From assembly GCA_004026145.2 (NCBI GenBank), contig CP034986.1, forward strand, positions 4,588,421 through 4,652,420: a DNA stretch of 64,000 bases, written 5' to 3'. The translations under genes and the position numbers were made by a program. The notes under the pieces are model-generated. The model did no database searches. It saw only the letters and a list, made by a program, of their open reading frames with translations, and had not been told where the DNA came from. The number at the start of each line of letters is the position of its first letter. The stretch's first letter is position 1. This DNA is from Takifugu bimaculatus (taxonomy: Eukaryota > Chordata > Actinopteri > Tetraodontiformes > Tetraodontidae). Positions 1-24,108 of the stretch are shown here, piece after piece.

Positions 1-1
1 C

Positions 2-12623
<12,622 letters not shown>

Positions 12624-13334
12624 AACCCACTGCTTCTCCAGACCAAAAAAAACGCGGAACGGCCACGTGCACGAGAAGCTTTTCGGACGGATGTTAAGCG
12701 GGTTCCCTCTTAGAATTTGCACAGATTTAACTCAGCAATACCCCGCTCGACTTCCTCCACACACGCTTACTCTCGGTGCGGGCCGTGATCTGGCCCCTGC
12801 TGAAACACACTCCAGCTCACTCCGAAAAGAATCGCCTTTTCCGGGTAACCTTGCTGCATATCGCCCTCTGCTGGGCCGAGGGCGTCACAGCCGGACGACG
12901 TCTGGAATATTAAAGGCTCGGCATGCTTCACGCTGCGGATCGTGTACATTTGCGTAACGTTCAGGCTCGGATGCCGACGGAGATGCTGAAAAGAGGAATG
13001 TTTAGTATTATTACTGCTGCATTGATATTTGATGTTTGGTGCTGTTTTCCGAATGAACGGGCGTTTCGTTTCGATGTCTCTTAAGAGGTGTACAGGCTAC
13101 TGCAGGGGTGCACGTTTTGGAATGAGTGCGCGTCAGAGCGAGACGATTAAGTGTAGGCTGTACTTGTTTTGTTTTTGTTGCTGTATATTTCTCTGGTTGC
13201 CTGGTTTAAGCACTTCAACTGTATTACTGCTAATAAAGAAAACTGTTGATGTCATTACTTTTGGGGATAAATGGTCAAAGACCTGCTTAATTGATGTACA
13301 GATTCTTATTATTCAAGAGGTGGCATTGAATAAA
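12624..13334 (+). promoter_or_regulatory. TESK1 3' UTR with two candidate polyadenylation signals
   Basis: Sequence after the TESK1 stop carries no further conserved coding. AATAAA hexamers occur at 13232-13237 and 13329-13334 and are the candidate polyadenylation signals. The actual cleavage site cannot be told from sequence alone. Confidence 0.6.
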
Positions 13335-14029
13335 ATGATAGACCTGACCTTGCTGCTGCTTCTCCAACTGTCTTTTTGCAGGAGGGGGGTTGTTGCATTT
13401 TTAAAATGTTTTGTTTTATTTCAGTGCCTTTTTTTTTTCCCCTTTACGGGAACCCCTGGAGTTCATGGATGGCGCCGCATACTTAAAGGTCAAGGTCAAA
13501 TGACCTCGAGTCATTTCAGAAGCCTCATGTCACAAGCTAAGCGGGAGCTTCAGGAGACCATTTGATGGGGGGGGGTAAGAAGGAAGCTTCGCTAACATGA
13601 CTGAAATTTTTATCCTCTTGGTCTTTAAGAGCTGATTTTCTTGTGCGTATCGATATTTAGCACGTCGACGATGCAGAATTTAGCAAAAAAGCCAATTTTT
13701 TTTTTTTTCCCCAAACGGGGGTGGAAGGCCCTCTAATGTTGCCACTTAGATTAGCCACACAAACCTTACAACGCCCAAGTTTATCTTCTAATTGTCTGTC
13801 TCAAACTTCTCATCCTCTAAGTAGATTATGTGGTCCATCCTCTCTCTTACAAAATCGCCCGCCGTCAATTAAGTCCTCATTTCTCCTCCCCGCTCCCCTT
13901 CCGTCGCCGCCGTCGCCGCCTCCTCGCCGTCATGTCTCAGGCTCGCATCAGGTCTTCCTTTCCCGGGACAGTGATGTCGGGCCATTAAGCCCGTCTGGCA
14001 GATCTGATCCAGAGGTCACCGGGGTTGCC
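13335..14029. other. TESK1-cytokine receptor intergenic region
   Basis: About 0.7 kb with a poly-T run near 13697-13708 and a CT-rich stretch near 13870-13930 ahead of the receptor start. It presumably contains the receptor promoter and 5' UTR. No TATA box was recognised. Confidence 0.5.
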
Positions 14030-16407
14030 ATGGAGACCGCAGCCGCAGGCCTCCGGGCGCTGTGCGTGCTGCTCGCCCTGCTCGTGAAAGGTGAGTGTTG
14101 CCTCGTTTTCTGCTGAAAGTAGCGACAGCGGGCCGTTGGGCATCTCTAAGGGGATCTATTTATGGCGTGCCGGTTTCGTGCGAACCTCCAGGGTCGACCG
14201 GGTTAGTCTGCTACACGGCGGTGGAGTCGCTGGATTTAGGCTGCCTCCTGCGGTGGGATTGTCCCCATGCCAGTCCTAATACCACCTACACCGTGCAGAC
14301 AAAGACTCAGGGGTAAGTCCTCGAGTGTGTGTGTGTGTGTGTACTACTGCATTTATTGCTTTGCTAATTATCTCTCAAGAATTCCCCCCTCTGCTGTTCC
14401 ATTAATTTAATTGGACCCCCGTCCACACACACACACATACACACACACACACACACACTTTAGTTGCTCACATTGTCTAAATTTCTACATTCTGGCACTT
14501 TTAGCGTGGCGATGTTGCATTAATCATAAATATCAAATGGGTAAAGAGGACATAAAGATCACATTATTGGAATATTCTCACACTGAAAGCCTTTTTTTTA
14601 ATTTCAGTATCACATTTATGCTGGATTTATTTATTTTTTTAAAAGGGCTTAAAATGAATTATTCTGATTCTGATCATTCCATCACCTTTTATATTCCGAA
14701 TTTTCTTTGCAGATTTGCTGCAGATTAACCCCCTCACAGGGGGCATCCTATTAGTCATGGGATGCATATCAGCATCTGACTGTAGCGAGAAATACTGACA
14801 TTAAATACAATGAGAAAGTTTGGAAATATGTCCGAGTTCTGGAATTAAAATGGAATTGCGTAGTACTGGGAAGTGTTAATCCTGAGTTCTGAGATCTCGT
14901 AAGTGCTTTAGTAAATGTTAGTTGGCTTCTACTCTTATTAGGCAAAAACATCTAAAAACCAATTACAGTCATTGTTTTGTCACTCTTGGTGGACTTTTCC
15001 TGAATTTCCTAATAATCTCAGGTGTGTTCTGGACGCAGGGACCCCTGGCAGGACGTCTCCTGGTGCGTCTGGGTCTCGGCGCGCACCTGCGACCTCTCTC
15101 AGGCCTTTTCCAACTTCGAGCTGTACAACATGATCCGCCTGGGCGTCCACCTCAGCCCCAGCGCCACAGTCTGGATCCAGCCGCGCAAGTTTGACTACAC
15201 CGACTTCAGTCCGTCCTGCTCTTCTCTGAACTGGGGTTCTGGACTGTTGAGTATATGTAAACGTCGGGTCTTCCCTGCCCTCCACAGCTTTCAGCCCCCC
15301 GTCAGTCTCGGTGTCCCTCAGAGATGAGCGCCTGCTGGTGAAGGTGCAGTTCCCCTGCGCCGTCAGCAGGAGGTGCTCGCTGGAGAGGTGCTGTCCGATC
15401 TCTGAGCTGATCGACCCCTGGACCACCGTGACTGTGTGCAGCACCAGCCGGCGACCCCGACTGCCAGGTCTGCCTGCTTTTTCACCTGTTTTGGTCCGAC
15501 TTCTACAGAGAAACCCGTGCATGAATTCTTCATTCATGTCCGCCAGAAATAAGCACATTCATTAGAAATTGGGATTTAAATCCAACTGTCAGTGATTTAA
15601 AGGATTTTGTGTCCTTTTTATTTTGAAAACCCTCGTTATTGTGTGTCGCCACAGAGCCGAACTGTTTGGACGCAGGAAGTGGTGACTTATGTGGACTTCG
15701 CCGGCTTGGCTCCAGGGCGGGCTTACTGCGCCGTGGCCAACTTCTCCTACCCGACCTTCTCCATGGCCGCTTCTGCAAAGTCCTCCCCCCAGTGTGTAGA
15801 AACCCGCTCCAGATCTGGTGAGAGAGCAAAGCAACCGGAATTTAAACCTTAATAATCCGGTCCAGAGGCTATGAAATGACCATTTTAGGACTTCTGCCCT
15901 TTCTTTGTGTCAGTCTGTTATTGAAAATGGTGATAAGTGAGATTATTGTGCACATCTGATGCTAATCTGCTGCGTAGGACCTGTCAGGAAGTTCCTGGCG
16001 GTGGTTGCTCTGTGGTGATTTGTGTAAACCTCCTCAGGACTGATGCCAGTGCTGGGTCTGGGAATCGGGTTGACCTCTCTGCTCCTCGTGCCTGTTGTCT
16101 CCGTGTTACTTTTACGACGGCACCGAGCCGCACCGACCACTGGAAACCCCAAACCTGCGGTATTTATCTGATTTTCATCCTAAATCTTTGTTTAAAATTC
16201 ATCACGGAGACCAACTAAGAGGATTTTTCTAACCCAAAGGCAGCTGATCACGATCCGGTCTCTCTGGTCTCTCTGTCCCTGGTTCCCGTTGAGCTCTGCG
16301 ACATCCGTGTGGAATTTGACGACCAGATCTCCACAGGGTCCTCCTCCAGTTCCCAGTCTGACCAGGACCAGGATCTGGAACATGTTCTGGTCCCCGCTCC
16401 ACTGTGA
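14030..16407 (+). CDS. Class II cytokine receptor family (CRFB) protein, single-pass, short tyrosine-free tail
   Basis: Seven exons by phase: 14030-14090, 14192-14312, 15039-15208, 15288-15467, 15655-15817, 16038-16159 and 16240-16407, giving about 327 residues. The product starts with a hydrophobic signal (LRALCVLLALLVK). Two fibronectin-III-like D200 units follow: the first has ESLDLGCLLRWDC and ends near FTFSPPSVSVSL; the second ends in GLAPGRAYCAVANF and SPQCVET. A membrane helix lies in exon 6 (GLGIGLTSLLLVPVVSVLLL). This layout and the phase pattern fit interferon/IL-10-type receptors. The cytoplasmic tail of about 70 residues has no tyrosine, which suggests an accessory, signal-enabling chain rather than a STAT-docking chain. 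Exon 5 is 163 nt where 162 fits; an extra T in 15665-15667 breaks the frame. The start of exon 2 is my best choice by phase. Which fish CRFB it is cannot be settled here. Confidence 0.75.
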
Positions 16408-17754
16408 CTCCAGCGTTGTGGAACAGTCCTGGGGAAGTGCTGGAAGGAGGTCTGGACTTGGCATCCCACCTGTGCCTCACCCTTCTAGGGGAACATTAGG
16501 GTCAAATAGAAGCCATAACCTTTGTCGCTGTCCTCAAAAAGGTCAATGTCTTGCAACGTTATGGGGGTCACAGAGCTTATTAGTTCCACCAGGGAGACAG
16601 AAATAGTTCATCCCAAACAGCTTTATTTATTTATGTTTTTTGAGTTTTCGGCAAAGGTCCAGTGACCTTTTGGCAACTCCATCCAAACCGTAAGCCTCAT
16701 AAACAAGAACTAAGCAGATAAAGGCTATTTTTAGCATTCGTGGATGTATGACTCAGTTTAACTGTGACTGATGCCCCCCCACCACAAACTGCAAATTCTC
16801 TCCTCACATATTTTTGTCCAGCGTTCTGCTGCTGTTGCACTTTTTCCGCAACATCTAGGCGCCTCGGCGGTTTGGCCGTCCAGCATTGTTTGTTTCCTTT
16901 TGTATCTTTCCAGCGTCAACACTGACGTGCTGGTTATTCAGAGCTCACTCCTGCCGTGCGTCGAGATGACAACCGTACATTAAAATCAGAGTTTAAAATC
17001 ATGAAAGTCAATGCAACAGACCCGTTGGCCCCACTAAGACGGCCCTTAAGTCGTTTTCGTCAGGCTCTTTACCTAATCGGGAGCAGTAAATTATTAAAAT
17101 CCTTATTTCTGCATGTAAAAAACAAGTGTGATCATAATCATTGAGCTATCAGTGAACTGTGGTTACCATAGCTAGCTGCCTAAAGAACTTAAACATTGTT
17201 TGCATTAATATAACGATGAGGCCAGTTTCCAAGTCTTGCAAGAAGCGCTTAGTCACTCATTGACTCACTTACCCTCGGGGTGGTGGTGGGGGGGCAGTTT
17301 AAGCTTCTTTTGACCCCCAACGTCGATGGTATGACCGCCCAGATGGTCGGCAATGCTCAATTACCAAACCTACCGCGCACCATAAACGCTGCACAGGCAG
17401 CATTTCTTTCGGCTAAAATCACGAAAAATATACAGTCGTTTTTTTTATTTTATAAATAATATAAAAAAAGATCAAATTGGTGGTAGGTTGACTTTTATCA
17501 ACAATCATTTATTTGGCCTCGCGGCCTTACATTAATAATTATTGTACATTATATACACATAAGCAAACAAAGAGTTCTACGTCCTTGTTAAGCGATCTTG
17601 CAGTGAAAGGTTGGCAGTGCATTCTTGGCCTTTTAACAGTGTCGTGTTTCCGTCTCTATTGCAAACAAGCGTTCGGTGTCAGTCGAGCGGGAACCTCAGT
17701 CAGTCTTGGACCGGGACGTTTGACCCGGTTCAGCGTAAGCGTTGCCGTCCCTGC
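16408..17754. other. Intergenic region, cytokine receptor / PIK3C3 (tail to tail)
   Basis: Two convergent genes end here. The interval must hold both 3' UTRs. It has several AT-rich stretches (17440-17470) but no gene, tRNA or transposon I can name. Confidence 0.6.
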
Positions 17755-20700
17755 TCATCTGCGCCAGTACTGAAGGGGGGACAGGTCAGATATTTAGAGG
17801 GAAACATTAGTTAACACGTTCACTTTGCTTTTTTGGAGCGAGTCCTTTAAAGTGTAAGTGAACGTACCTGAGCAAACTTGTGTATCTGTTCCACCACGGC
17901 AGCAAACAACGCGCCCACGCTCTCGTCAATCAAACTCTGCATGTAATGGACCGCCTCCTCAGTCTGACAGGTCCAATCCTAAACTTGTCCTGCACCTGGA
18001 ACAGACGAAATGTGGCTACTTCCCACGCAGCGTTCCAAAAACATCCCCAATAAATCTAATGATAAAATGCTTGTGTGCATGCTTTTATTTTGAAATCCCC
18101 CTTTTTACAGCTGGAATCATAGTGTCTGACGCGAGTCCCTGATATTTGCACCGTCTTCTTACCTTCTTAACAGTCTTGTCAGGCTCCAAGGCGATGTCAG
18201 GAATATTGGCATCCACCATCAGAGAGAACAAGTTGAGGATCAGGTTGGAGTATCTGAGACAGAGAAAAGGAGTTTCCATTACTCTTGAAGCTAGTTTGAA
18301 GCCCATGTTGTAGGTTTAATGCAGCAGCTGTTAGCTGCGCCCATGTCTAACCTCCTGAGGTGCAGGAAGGCCGTGTAGCACTGCTTCCTGAACTCCTGGT
18401 ACTGCTCGCTCTGCATGCCTCCCATCCCCTCCACCATCTCCTTACTCAGCTTCATCGGCGGCGGCAGCGGTTTGGGGTCCCGGCCCAGGATGTAGCCGAA
18501 GTCGATGTGAAACAGCTTTCCTGGAGAGAAGGCGGCCATTAAACCGAGAAAGCCCCGGATCCCCGGTAGCCTGAAGAAAACGAGCCCGCGTCCTTCTCAC
18601 CAGTCTTGGTCAGCAGCAGGTTGTCCAGATGTCTGTCTCCCACCCCGAGGATGTAGGTGATGACGCAGTAACCAGCTGAAGACACGCCCATGAGGGTTAT
18701 GCCATTGATTTAGAGTGTCGGGATCAACGGGTAATTAAAAACCAACCCACCACAGCTCTTGACGTAGGTGTCCATCACCTCCGAGCTGATGCCGTACGGT
18801 CCTTTTTCACTCGGTGCGTGCTTCCTGAAGAAGCTCTGTCAGAATAAAGGGCCATGAATGAGGCGTGGCAAGTCGAGGCGGGCCGAGTCGTCACTCTTGT
18901 TATGCTAACCTGGATGTTGCCTTCAGTGGCGAGAACTTCAGCAACAGGGACCGACTGAACAAACTGCATAAAACCTGAGGGGATCACGGAACTGGATTTC
19001 AAAATTCGAACGGAGACGATTCCAAAGTCCGGAAAAACGATGAAAGTGAGGAGGAAAGGCTCTTACCGTGCTTGGTACTGGTGGCCAGCACTTTGTAAGG
19101 TGTCAGCTTCAGGTCCAAATTCTCTTTCCGCAACAGCTGTTTGGCCCCAGATCAAATGATATTTTCCACAATTAGCCACAAAAACCAACTTGTGTGACGT
19201 GTACGTTACCATTTTGATCCATTTTGGAGCGAGAACGGTGACGCAAACGTCGAGGCGTGCGCTTACCTTGTCCATGAGCGAGATGATCTGAAGGATCAGC
19301 TGGTCCTGCCTCAAGTCATCGCCGTGTTTGAAGATGACGGGGTACATGGCTCCGTCCTCGGCCTTGAAGATCAGCTTGGCCGGCATCAGCGCGCTCTGAA
19401 AAACACCCGCGGTCAAGCCGATCCAGGATGAAGTCGAACGGGCCCTTCCGGGGGACGTCGTCAGTTACCTTAAAGAGGGTGGCGGTCTCGGGCACGATGC
19501 CTGTGATCTGAATCTGGGGCTCCAGGGGGAGCGGGATGGACTCGAACTCCGAAAGGTTCACCTTCTCGTTGTCGGCCAGCAGGGCCTGCAGCCGCTCCGT
19601 CTGCGCAGAGCGCGAAAGGAAACGCTCGCGTTCAACGTTCAAACTCACACCTGCAGGATGAATTGGAAGTGCGTTCCGGGGACGTTCTCCAACGGACCTT
19701 TTTCTTTCGATTTCCGCTTTCTCTTTGCACAGCTTTCATCAGCTGCACCAGTCTGTTCACGAAGGTCAGCTGGGAGGCCAACAGCGACCGCATGATCCTC
19801 ACGCTCTTGTCGCCCTGGAGGGGATGAGAGGTGTCGGCATTAAAACGGGGCGGAACGGACCTACAGGAAGACTTGTTTGTGGTGAGACAGGGCCCCCCGC
19901 CACTGGTCCTGACCTTCAGCAAAGCCTGGCTGAACCGCATCATGACGTTCAGGTACATCTGAGTCTTCGGGTCTCTCTGCTGGGAGTCCTGGTCCTCGCA
20001 CTCCACCACCACGTACCTGAGGCAGCCGCACAGCGCGTTGATGCACGGCTGGAGTACAACCATGCTTTCTTGAACCCCGTACTCACCAGTATAAATAGTT
20101 GGCCAGGGTGGAGTTCTTACAAGCACGGGAGATGAGAAATGTGCACAAGTCCTGCTGCAAAGACATGTGGTCCGTTGTGTTCCGGTGACGGATGAAAATG
20201 TGCACAACCGGTCGACTCGGCAACATTTCGTACCTCTAAATTCTCGCTGTCAGCTCCTTCCTTTCCTTTCATCGTGGTTGGTGAAGCTCCGGGTGTGCAG
20301 GACAGAATCTGAGGACTGTCCCAACGGGACAACAAGGGTCATTTTCTAAGATTTGGAGTTAAGAACTGATGGTTCTAGCCTGGCTAGAACCATGTCCAGG
20401 TAGAACGCTGTGGTTCAGAGCAGGGACAAACCCTTTCGTAAGGGTTTGTCCCTGCTCCAGTTCCTGGCTGGAGGTGGACAGAACAACGCCAGTACAAATC
20501 GAAAACACCCGGAGGGATCATGACGGCTTCTGAAAGAACAACAATCAAATTCCTCGCACTGAAGTTCGACCCGAGCTAAATTTAGATCCGGTTGCGAGTC
20601 ATTTGCTGACCACAGCCGAACGGCGAGTGCCAGTGAGTCAACGCTGCTGGTGGTGTTGGCTTATTAACAGTCCACAGCCGCAGCAGCTGAGCTCCGTGAT

Positions 20701-22380
20701 CGTCTGAAAGTCCCTGGCTGCCTCACCTGCTGCCAGGCTCCAAGCCTCCCTGGATATCGCTGAAGTTTTCATACTTGAGCGCCTGGACCAGTTGGAGAAG
20801 GTACATCAAAAGGTCCTGCGGGAAGCCGGGAGCAGGGATGAGAAGAACTGGTGGTGAAACGGTGTATTTAAGGCAGGGGTGACCAGACCCAGTCCACAAG
20901 GGCTGCGATCCACCCGGGATCTCTGTCCTACCAGGTAAGGAAGCATGGCTGGTAGGACAGAAACCTCGGCTGGAGCGCAGCCCTCCTGGACTGGGTCTGG
21001 ATACATCCTGATCCAAGGTGTTTTCTGTAACTTCCAACTGGCTTCCCGCCTACCTCATCATCCGCCTGCTGCAGCCGCGCCACGGCGTAGCGTCTGACCG
21101 TAGGGTTGGTGAACTGGGAGGACAGCAGCTCCAGGGAGTCCTCCACGTCCATCGGCCTCCACTTCCCGAGAAGCTCCAGGGCCTGCTTGGCCTCTTGTGG
21201 CAGGTCCCAATTCACGCACTTGAGGAACTTGGTCAGGGCCTGAAATATGGCGGAGGGGGAAGTGGCGTATACGTCCCACGATGCAAACCCGAGCGGCGTC
21301 AGACGCACTCACCTTCTCCTGTGTGGTGAGGTAATACCTGAACTTCCACACCAGGTCCTGCTCCTCGGAGCTCAGCTGCTTGGTCGGAGGGTAACTCACA
21401 ATAATCTAGCGTCACGAACACACAGATCAGCAGTTATCAGTAACTATTATGGGGGACATTTGAGCAATATCGGCTTCACGGGACTTTCTAGTAGTCCCAT
21501 GCTGCGCGTTACTGACGTTCAGCTGGTCGCGGGTTGCAGCGTTGGGCTTTAGGTCATGATCCGAGGGTCCGCTCCGGAGGCTACGAGCCAGCTTGTGATG
21601 CTTGCTCTCAACCAGGTTCTCCTTGAGTGGAAACACGGTCAAAGGTCACATCACATCGGTGGCAACGGATGTACTTTAGTTATATCTCTGCTTTCACTTA
21701 AAAACGATTCTCTCTCTCTCACCATCCCCATCTGTGGGTCAGGGACTTTCACGATGTCGCAGCTCGCAAGAACGGGCGAATCATCATCTCCATCCTGTGC
21801 CGAAACAAAATAAATTACGCTGTTCTGTGGTGAAAATCCCCTCGCTCCACATATCTTAATACCGTACTCACCTTCTCGTAATAGACTATGCTGTACTCTT
21901 TGTCGTTTGCTTTGACACGGGGAAACTCCACCATGAGGTACATGAAGTTAGAGCTACGCTTCTCACTCTGCAGAGACATACAGGAAGACAATTTGAAAAG
22001 GAACCAAGTTCAAAATTAAGGCAAATATCAGATGCAAATGTGAACATCTTAAATACTTCAGTATTTCAAATCACTTCGGATAGGAGCTTGTGCGAACTCT
22101 GAAAATGGGAACGGCTGGCGAATCGCCTCACCTCGTTGATCATCTCGATCTCCCTGAAAGTCAGACGGTCCAGCCAGTCTACTTTCACCATGTGGCCCTG
22201 TCGATGGGCCTTCGTCAGCTGGATACAGAGAGAGAGAAAGTCAAGGAGACGGGGGAAGGGGAGAGAAAAATACCGAAACTGATGTTGCGGCAAAAAACGG
22301 TCACAGCATGGTGGCTGATATGCAAACAGGTCAGCCAATCATGCACAAAACCCAGTGATGAAGCCAATCCAGGTTGTCCG

Positions 22381-22418
<38 letters not shown>

Positions 22419-24108
22419 CAGCCGATCCAGTTATGGGTCAGTGTGGGTGTCAGGAATGTAAGTACACATGGGGCCATGGACAGGAGGCCTAGAATTAGTA
22501 TTGGTAACCTCAGATCAAGTGCACATAAACGAGTATTATGGTGGTTCAAAGGTGATGGAGCTTTTCAGAACATGGCAAAAATATTAAGCTGGTGTCCAAA
22601 TATCTGCAAAACCCTTTTAAAAAAATGTGTGTGTAAAAGATCCAGGCATGTCACAACAGTGGGGATGAGTTCCAGAACCTTTAGGCAGTATAAAGGAAGG
22701 ACCGGAGAGTATCTGCAAAGGTTTTATATGCACACACAGACACACTGCACTGGCAGCAGTAACTCACATCACCAAGTACCTCCAGATCAGGACTCTGGAA
22801 CAGACCATGGTTTAGACCTCTATTTTTCATGTTCACAGCCACCTTAGCCTGTGTTTCAGACAGTCCCATCATTCGACTCTACCCCTTCTATATACAACCC
22901 CCTCGCTACCTTAGCGAGTCTGCCCATCTGGTCTTCTGTCAGGCTGCTGCTTGTGCGTCCCGGTGTGGCGGTGGGGTCGCCACCGTCTCCCTCCACTCCC
23001 GGCCACACTTTCAGGTCATGCATCCCTTGCCGGAACATGCTAGAAAGAAGCAGACCTGTCTCGGTGACGTTTGGATTGAAAGACTTCCCGCGTTTGCCGT
23101 ATCAAGAGATTCAGCTCACCCGTATTTGCCAAACAGCGTGACGGTGGTCCCCCCGACTGGGACGGCCCTGCCCGGTCCATAAATGTCCCACACCGTGAGA
23201 GCAACCTGGGCGTTTTGAGGAAGGTCTGGGTACTTCACCGGCAGCCGCAACCACTCGTTCCAGCTGCGAAGAAAAGTGGGGTTTTCAAAATCAATCAGAA
23301 CCAAAAACAAAAAGACAGTTTAATGCTCACTTCCAACGGGTGCTGAAGGCTTTGTACGAGGTGCGGACAGGCAAAGCCAGAGGTTTTCCTTCGGCGAACA
23401 CCTGACATGTTACATAGAGGTCAGAGCAGTTCTCCTGGTAGAGACCGGAGAACCTCAGCATGGGATCTTCAAGAAGGGCCTTGTAGCTCTTCTGCTCCCG
23501 TTTTCCTTCTAAACTGCCTCTGGAAGAGGTGAAGATGGGTCGATAATCTTACACTGGTCATATCAACTCCAAGACATCAATCACAAACAAACAATTAGCA
23601 TGCAAATTAAGCAAAAACATTGCTAACTCGAACTGCACGTGAACGTAACATTTAATATTGATATACTATTATATATTATATATTACTGAGAAACGATTTA
23701 GTCTTTTTAGAATAAAAGACCCGTGTGTAAAACTATTCTATGGTGACAAACGCAATAAGGTGAACTAGATAAATCATCTTATCCGGACTGTTGGTGACAA
23801 CTTGTGTCAGCAGAATGTCGACACAATTTCGCAACAACGCCTTCAGATATTTACGCGATTGTGCCAGAAAAATGTGTTTAGTCCGATTTTACCCATTTAC
23901 AGCTTAAAGTTAGAATGTGCCCGAAGGCGGGGAGGGAAAAAAAAATACTGCAGGACAAAAACAAAGAAAAGACACCAAGCCTCCTGTCACAAGATGCGTT
24001 AGTTGTGCCTTCCCGGATAAACGATACCGAGCACGAAACTTACATCTTAAGTTGCACATTGATGTCCAAGTCACAGCTGTAAACATAGTTGAATTTATCA
24101 GTTTCCAT
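17755..24108 (-). CDS. pik3c3: PIK3C3 / VPS34, class III phosphatidylinositol 3-kinase (complete, two indels in one exon)
   Basis: Makes PI3P on endosomes and autophagic membranes in complexes with PIK3R4, Beclin-1 and ATG14 or UVRAG. There are 25 coding exons, in transcription order: 24044-24108, 23331-23519, 23120-23263, 22910-23039, 22132-22218, 21872-21967, 21723-21794, 21517-21621, 21313-21405, 21054-21239, 20727-20815, 20234-20315, 20087-20154, 19914-20016, 19698-19814, 19469-19600, 19267-19395, 19067-19136, 18910-18974, 18751-18835, 18601-18675, 18352-18520, 18163-18253, 17868-17995, 17755-17769. It encodes about 860 residues against 887 in human; the acidic linker is shorter. Seen: an N-terminal C2 region, helical domain (FLKCVNWDLPQEAKQALELL), catalytic loop GDRHLDN, activation segment HIDFGYILGRDPKPLPPPMK, and terminal YWRR. 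Exon 17868-17995 is 128 nt where 126 fits: extra bases near 17961 and 17977. The other 24 exons are phase-perfect. The last exon encodes only four residues and the stop. Confidence 0.96.
20371..20391. repeat. Perfect 10-bp inverted repeat in PIK3C3 intron
   Basis: A 10-base arm, GGTTCTAGCC, is followed by one spacer base and its exact reverse complement. It sits in the intron between the PIK3C3 exons 20234-20315 and 20727-20815, 26 bp before a second, longer perfect hairpin. Confidence 0.9.
20418..20457. repeat. Perfect 18-bp hairpin in PIK3C3 intron
   Basis: Eighteen bases beginning GAGCAGGGACAAACCC are followed by a 4-base loop and the exact reverse complement. No coding or known RNA identity. 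It could be a young transposon relic or a palindromic fold-back. Confidence 0.9.
20874..21000. mobile_element. hAT-like MITE or fold-back element, about 125 bp
   Basis: Arms of about 52 bp (20883-20934 and 20949-21000) are near-perfect reverse complements around a 14-bp loop. The left end is preceded by CAGGGGTGACCA, resembling the CAGGGGTGTCCA terminus of hAT-type elements such as the one at 45501-46363. The matching right outer end is not visible. It lies in a PIK3C3 intron, just upstream (in transcription order) of exon 20727-20815. Confidence 0.6.
22382..22415. repeat. (CA)n microsatellite in PIK3C3 intron
   Basis: A run of about 17 CA units between the PIK3C3 exons 22132-22218 and 22910-23039. 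This is the longest PIK3C3 intron (about 0.7 kb) and holds no other feature I could identify. Confidence 0.95.
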
